From: Nemophila menziesii
Lineage: Eukaryota; Streptophyta; Magnoliopsida; Boraginales; Hydrophyllaceae
DNA: 64,000 bases
Direction of reading: 5' to 3'
Assembly: GCA_029959085.1 (NCBI GenBank)
Contig: JARWIR010000011.1
Coordinates: forward strand, 7,999,840 to 8,063,839
Shown here: in pieces, positions 60,763 to 64,000 of the stretch
Layout of the letters: each line of letters starts with the position of its first letter
Numbering within the stretch: position 1 is the first letter of the stretch
Notes under the pieces: model-generated
What the model was told of the DNA's origin: nothing
Database searches by the model: none
The model's input: the letters and a program-made list of their open reading frames with translations, nothing else
Position numbers and translations under genes: made by a program

Positions 60763-60770
60763 TTTATAAA
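60763..60770 (+). promoter_or_regulatory. TATA-like box upstream of the orphan exon
   Basis: TTTTATAAATGTATATCGCC is conserved in repeat X copy 2 (about 22883). It is followed by a purine-rich AAGAGAAGAAATTTAGAGAT leader-like tract, and lies about 240 bp before the ATG at 61009. The promoter role is inferred. Confidence 0.35.
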
Positions 60771-61008
60771 TGTATATCGCCATAATGTAGCTGCTAAATA
60801 TTCATATCATAATTCATAAGAGAAGAAATTTAGAGATATCTTTATTTATTAATTTGTATATTTTTAATGGTGATACAAGCATTTTAATAAGTGTATATAA
60901 AGAAATTTATTGTTCCGGTGCTCCGAGATGAAATTTTAGTGTTTTGGTACTTGTTTACCATAAGATATTCGCTTATGATTTTATTATTTTCTTTTTTCTA
61001 GAGAGAAA

Positions 61009-61197
61009 ATGAATGTCCAACACTTTGATGGTGGTGGAACCAACAGTGTTCCTTATTGGACTCGAGGACTGAGTTGTCGAAGTAGCTCTTATCAATTGAC
61101 TGATTCTGGTGAAATGAAGGAATACAATCCTCGACCATTAGTTATAAATATTGTGTCAAAGTTGGAGAGACGGAATATAACAGAGGCTATGCAATAA
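61009..61197 (+). CDS. Orphan exon of unknown gene in repeat X, copy 3
   Basis: After a polypyrimidine tract and TTTTTTCTAG acceptor, ATG at 61009 opens MNVQHFDGGGTNSVPYWTRG, LSCRSSSYQLTDSGEMKEYN, PRPLVINIVSKLERRNITEA and MQ-stop (62 residues). The composition is that of a real protein, and the acceptor plus upstream TATA-like box suggest a captured first coding exon. A second exon-like block ending CACTTG-GTAAGT follows at about 61498-61586 (VLDHIFHLRNKVAMHGISTK, then EDILCNS). I do not recognise the parent. The same exon is broken by a stop in copy 2 (23124-23310). Confidence 0.4.
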   Translation: MNVQHFDGGGTNSVPYWTRGLSCRSSSYQLTDSGEMKEYNPRPLVINIVSKLERRNITEAMQ

Positions 61198-61790
61198 CAA
61201 AAAAAAAGTAAACTTCTAGACTTTCTCTTCAAGCCAACCAAAATAATTGTCATGAGAAAACAAAGGGTCCTCGTATACATGACTCATGAGGCAACACTTG
61301 AGGCAAATATATTCTATTTAAAGAAAAAAATGAGAGGATCCAAGTAAATTTGGTGAAACATTGCATTTTACTTTATTTAGATTGAGATTGTCACCTTATA
61401 GGTCACTCGAGATTTTATGTTTCTCCCATTTAACTGATTCTCTATATAACTTATTCTGTTACTTATTTTGTACATTTTGACTGTTTAATCCTTTGTTTAA
61501 AGGTCTTGGACCATATCTTCCATCTCAGGAATAAGGTCGCCATGCATGGCATTTCAACAAAGGAAGACATATTGTGTAATTCACTTGGTAAGTCTAAACC
61601 CCTCTAATCTAATAATAGTATGATTGTTTACCATACTTTACAAACATGGGCAGGAGTGTGTAATTATACTTCTTTATATTTTTTTTATGGATTAATTACC
61701 AAACGTTAAATTTCATCTTTTATGTTTTTCTCGATGTAGATCTGCCCATTTTTATTTGCAGTTAGATGAATATTTAACATGCTAATCATA

Positions 61791-63022
61791 TATATAATAT
61801 TATACAACGTGATAGTTACAATACACACACAATTTTGATCGGTCACATTGTGGTTTGGCTCGCTTTTTTCTTTTCCATATTCTTCATCTAGCATATAAAA
61901 CACTACCTCCATTACATGTTTCTGTTTCTATTTTTGTTAGATTCACATTATATTAACTTTCCTTTTTAGTTGATAAAGTATTTTACCTAGACCTCCAACT
62001 CATTCTTGTATGCAACATTTAGGGCATCTCTCCCAGTAACAATTATATATTTATTATTTATCCAAATATTTTTGCTTAACATGGCGTCACTCGTTTGTGT
62101 AAACCACGAATGATCTATCTCTTCGGCCACAATGGTCTCCTTTATCACCTTATCCTTTCTATTATCATCGACCTTGGCAACAGTTTCCTTCTAATTCCTT
62201 TATTATCTTACTTATCCTATTCTCTCTTCTCTTCATCCTTATCCTTATCCTTCTTATTATTTTCCTTCTTGTCTACTGTTTTGTCTTCTTTCTTTCGTTC
62301 ATTTTTATCCCCCTTCTTTACTAACTTATTAGCTTCATTCTTCTTATGTTCTTTTTTCTCTGGTTTTTTTCTCAGCTTAATCTTCATTGCCTTATATTTT
62401 CCAGTCATCTTCATTATTTTTGGTTTCTCACCCGACTATCTTTGGCTTTTTTGCATGTAATATGAAACGAGGTTCCTCAACGAAATCTGAATGTTTGTCC
62501 TTTTGCACAACTTCCTTCCATTTGTTTAATTTAACATTCCTCAGCCCCAAAGTGAAAATTCAATAGATTTTTCTTTGTTCTACCACCTGTTCACCCTTAT
62601 TATAGTCATCTTCATATTCATCATCCATCATTGAATCACATATTTGGGTAACTACTTTTTTAGCGTTTCTTCCTCTATAGTTGTTAGCCCATTGACTTTG
62701 CCATCTTCCTTATTTTCAGCTTGTGCATCATCCAACATCAACTTTATAACAGCCTCCAGATTTTAATTCTATTCTTTATTAATCTTGAGATTCTCCAATT
62801 AATTTTTCATACAATTTAGTGAAATTATCTATCTGTTCTTTTTTAGATTTTCAGCATATTTTGTAGATCCCTCGTCACATTGTCAACCATTTCCTTCTTC
62901 GCGGATAATCGTTTCATTTCCTCTCCTTTGTCCAATAACTTTTTGTCGGCCTCCATCACCCTCATTTTAGAGACATGGAATTTTTCAGCTTAATGACTTC
63001 ACCTTATTAGGAAGTTTCTTAT
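61791..63022 (-). pseudogene. Lys/Glu-rich, coiled-coil-like coding relic
   Basis: Read on the minus strand, about 63000-62870 encodes a heptad-like stretch (MRVMEADKKLLDKGEEMKRL, SAKKEMVDNVTRDLQNML). After broken frames, 62414-62217 encodes a highly basic/acidic run (KKPEKKEHKKNEANKLVKKG). At 61912-61810 there is MEVVFYMLDEEYGKEKSE. A charged coiled coil followed by a VxFYxL motif is reminiscent of the Ulp1-like genes carried by some plant MULEs, but that link is tentative. Stops separate the blocks. Confidence 0.3.
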
Positions 63023-64000
63023 TTTATATTTGATTGATTTCCTCAATAAAGTCGCTTATATTTAGTACTTCATTTCCATGCTAAGTATTTGAAATATTTT
63101 CTATTAGTAAACTTGGGTGTTTATCTTAGCACTATATCTTTTCCTTTTAACCCCAAAAGCTATGATAATCTCGTAAAACAAACATTATTTAACGGTTAAG
63201 AAATATATATAGAAATAATAAAACAAGTTTTTTTATATTCAAATCTAATCACTTGGATATGTACTTTTATAGGAATAGTTACAACAACATGGCTAACAAA
63301 AGTAACCTAAATATAAAACAATATAGCTTTGTTGCTAGTGAGTTCTTTCTATGCTTTCTTTTTAAATTCTCTTTATGATCTGAACAATGATGGATTGAAG
63401 AGGTTATTTCTCCCAATGATGATCTTTTTTATATAAATTAAGAGATGCAACGATCATATATTTTGAGGCTCGTTTTAGATAAAAGTAGAGGTTAGTTACT
63501 TTGCCTCAGAACTCTAAACTTACTGGATATCAGTTTTATCTTTTATTTTTCAGAGGTCTGGTCTTCTAACTTTTGAAGTTTTGCTCTTCTAACAACTAAT
63601 TTTCGTTAATAATGTTCATATTTTGAGACATTTTTTTTGGGTTGGAGCCCAGTTACTCTTTGTAATATTATATTCTTGCATCTTTGAGATTTTCTAATGC
63701 ATTTGATCATTTTATCAGTCAATCTGTAACATTATGTATTCTGGTGTTCCTAAGTTCTAGGTTATGTTTTTTACTTGGATAATTTTAGATGTCGGTATGT
63801 TGTCAGGTACTTACATTAGATTTTAGCTAGATTAAAATACCTCAATAAACCTATGACTTGCTAAAATCAACTAAATACACATGATTATACCAATAAAATA
63901 AACTATCATACAACAAATAAAATTTAACAAAATAAGGTTAAAATGAATATTAAGACAACAACTCCATATGTACACACCGCAAAACAATTTGTATATTTTC
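63023..64000 (+). repeat. Repeat Y, copy 2 (runs off the window)
   Basis: Partner of 8008-9000. It is collinear to the last base of the window, so the true unit extends further. Confidence 0.75.

Larger units (their letters stand above)
58980..61790 (+). repeat. Repeat X, copy 3 (5' part)
   Basis: This aligns with 21005-23890, and its end with 1-320. The match ends abruptly near 61790 at CATGCTAATCATATATA, where unrelated DNA starts, so the hairpin and carrier exons seen in the other copies are missing here. Confidence 0.8.

Noticed and set aside
62095..62460. Hydrophobic 121-residue plus-strand frame resembling a membrane protein
   Set aside because: It is the antisense of a Lys/Glu-rich minus-strand stretch: runs of AAG/GAA read in reverse give Phe, Leu and Ser.

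Overview
The window looks like heterochromatic or intergenic DNA from a flowering plant, most likely a eudicot. It is strongly AT-rich and has long stretches without coding potential, degenerate LINE reverse transcriptases, a Mutator-like transposase relic, tRNA-derived SINEs, MITEs, and an Athila-type (Ty3/gypsy) retroelement primed by a tRNA-Asp-like site. I see no intact, conventional protein-coding gene. Recognisable cellular-gene sequence is confined to fragments: the C-terminal exons of a mitochondrial coenzyme-A-type carrier (two copies), and the second exon of an early-nodulin-like phytocyanin with a broken C-terminus. Species cannot be fixed from sequence alone.

Layout. Positions 1-3562, 21005-26970 and 58980-61790 are three partial copies of one large repeat, called X here. 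X carries captured exons and, in two copies, a 1.0-1.2 kb element that is a near end-to-end hairpin. A 325-bp block joins X copies at 27719-28045 and 58728-59052. Positions 11850-14797 and 18810-20975 are two copies of a decayed L1-type LINE plus 3' flank, and the first copy later received a SINE. Positions 8008-9000 and 63023-64000 share repeat Y. Positions 31160-32630 and 54375-55765 share repeat Z. A MULE transposase relic lies on the minus strand at 57190-58560.

The centre (34740-49887) is one Athila-derived insertion and is visibly richer in GC than its surroundings. It has a 5' LTR, a primer-binding site, gag and protease with two in-frame stops, and then a direct in-frame jump to the integrase C-terminal tail, so reverse transcriptase, RNase H and the integrase core are gone. 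A 3' noncoding zone with four GC-rich palindromes at about 130-bp spacing follows. A five-copy head-to-tail array of a 2,028-bp unit starts exactly at the centre of the third palindrome. No 3' LTR was found.

The most noteworthy structures are this array (a candidate newborn satellite whose breakpoint lies in a palindrome), the kilobase-scale hairpin inside repeat X, and two clean insertion histories (MITE and SINE) that can be read by comparison with paralogous empty sites.
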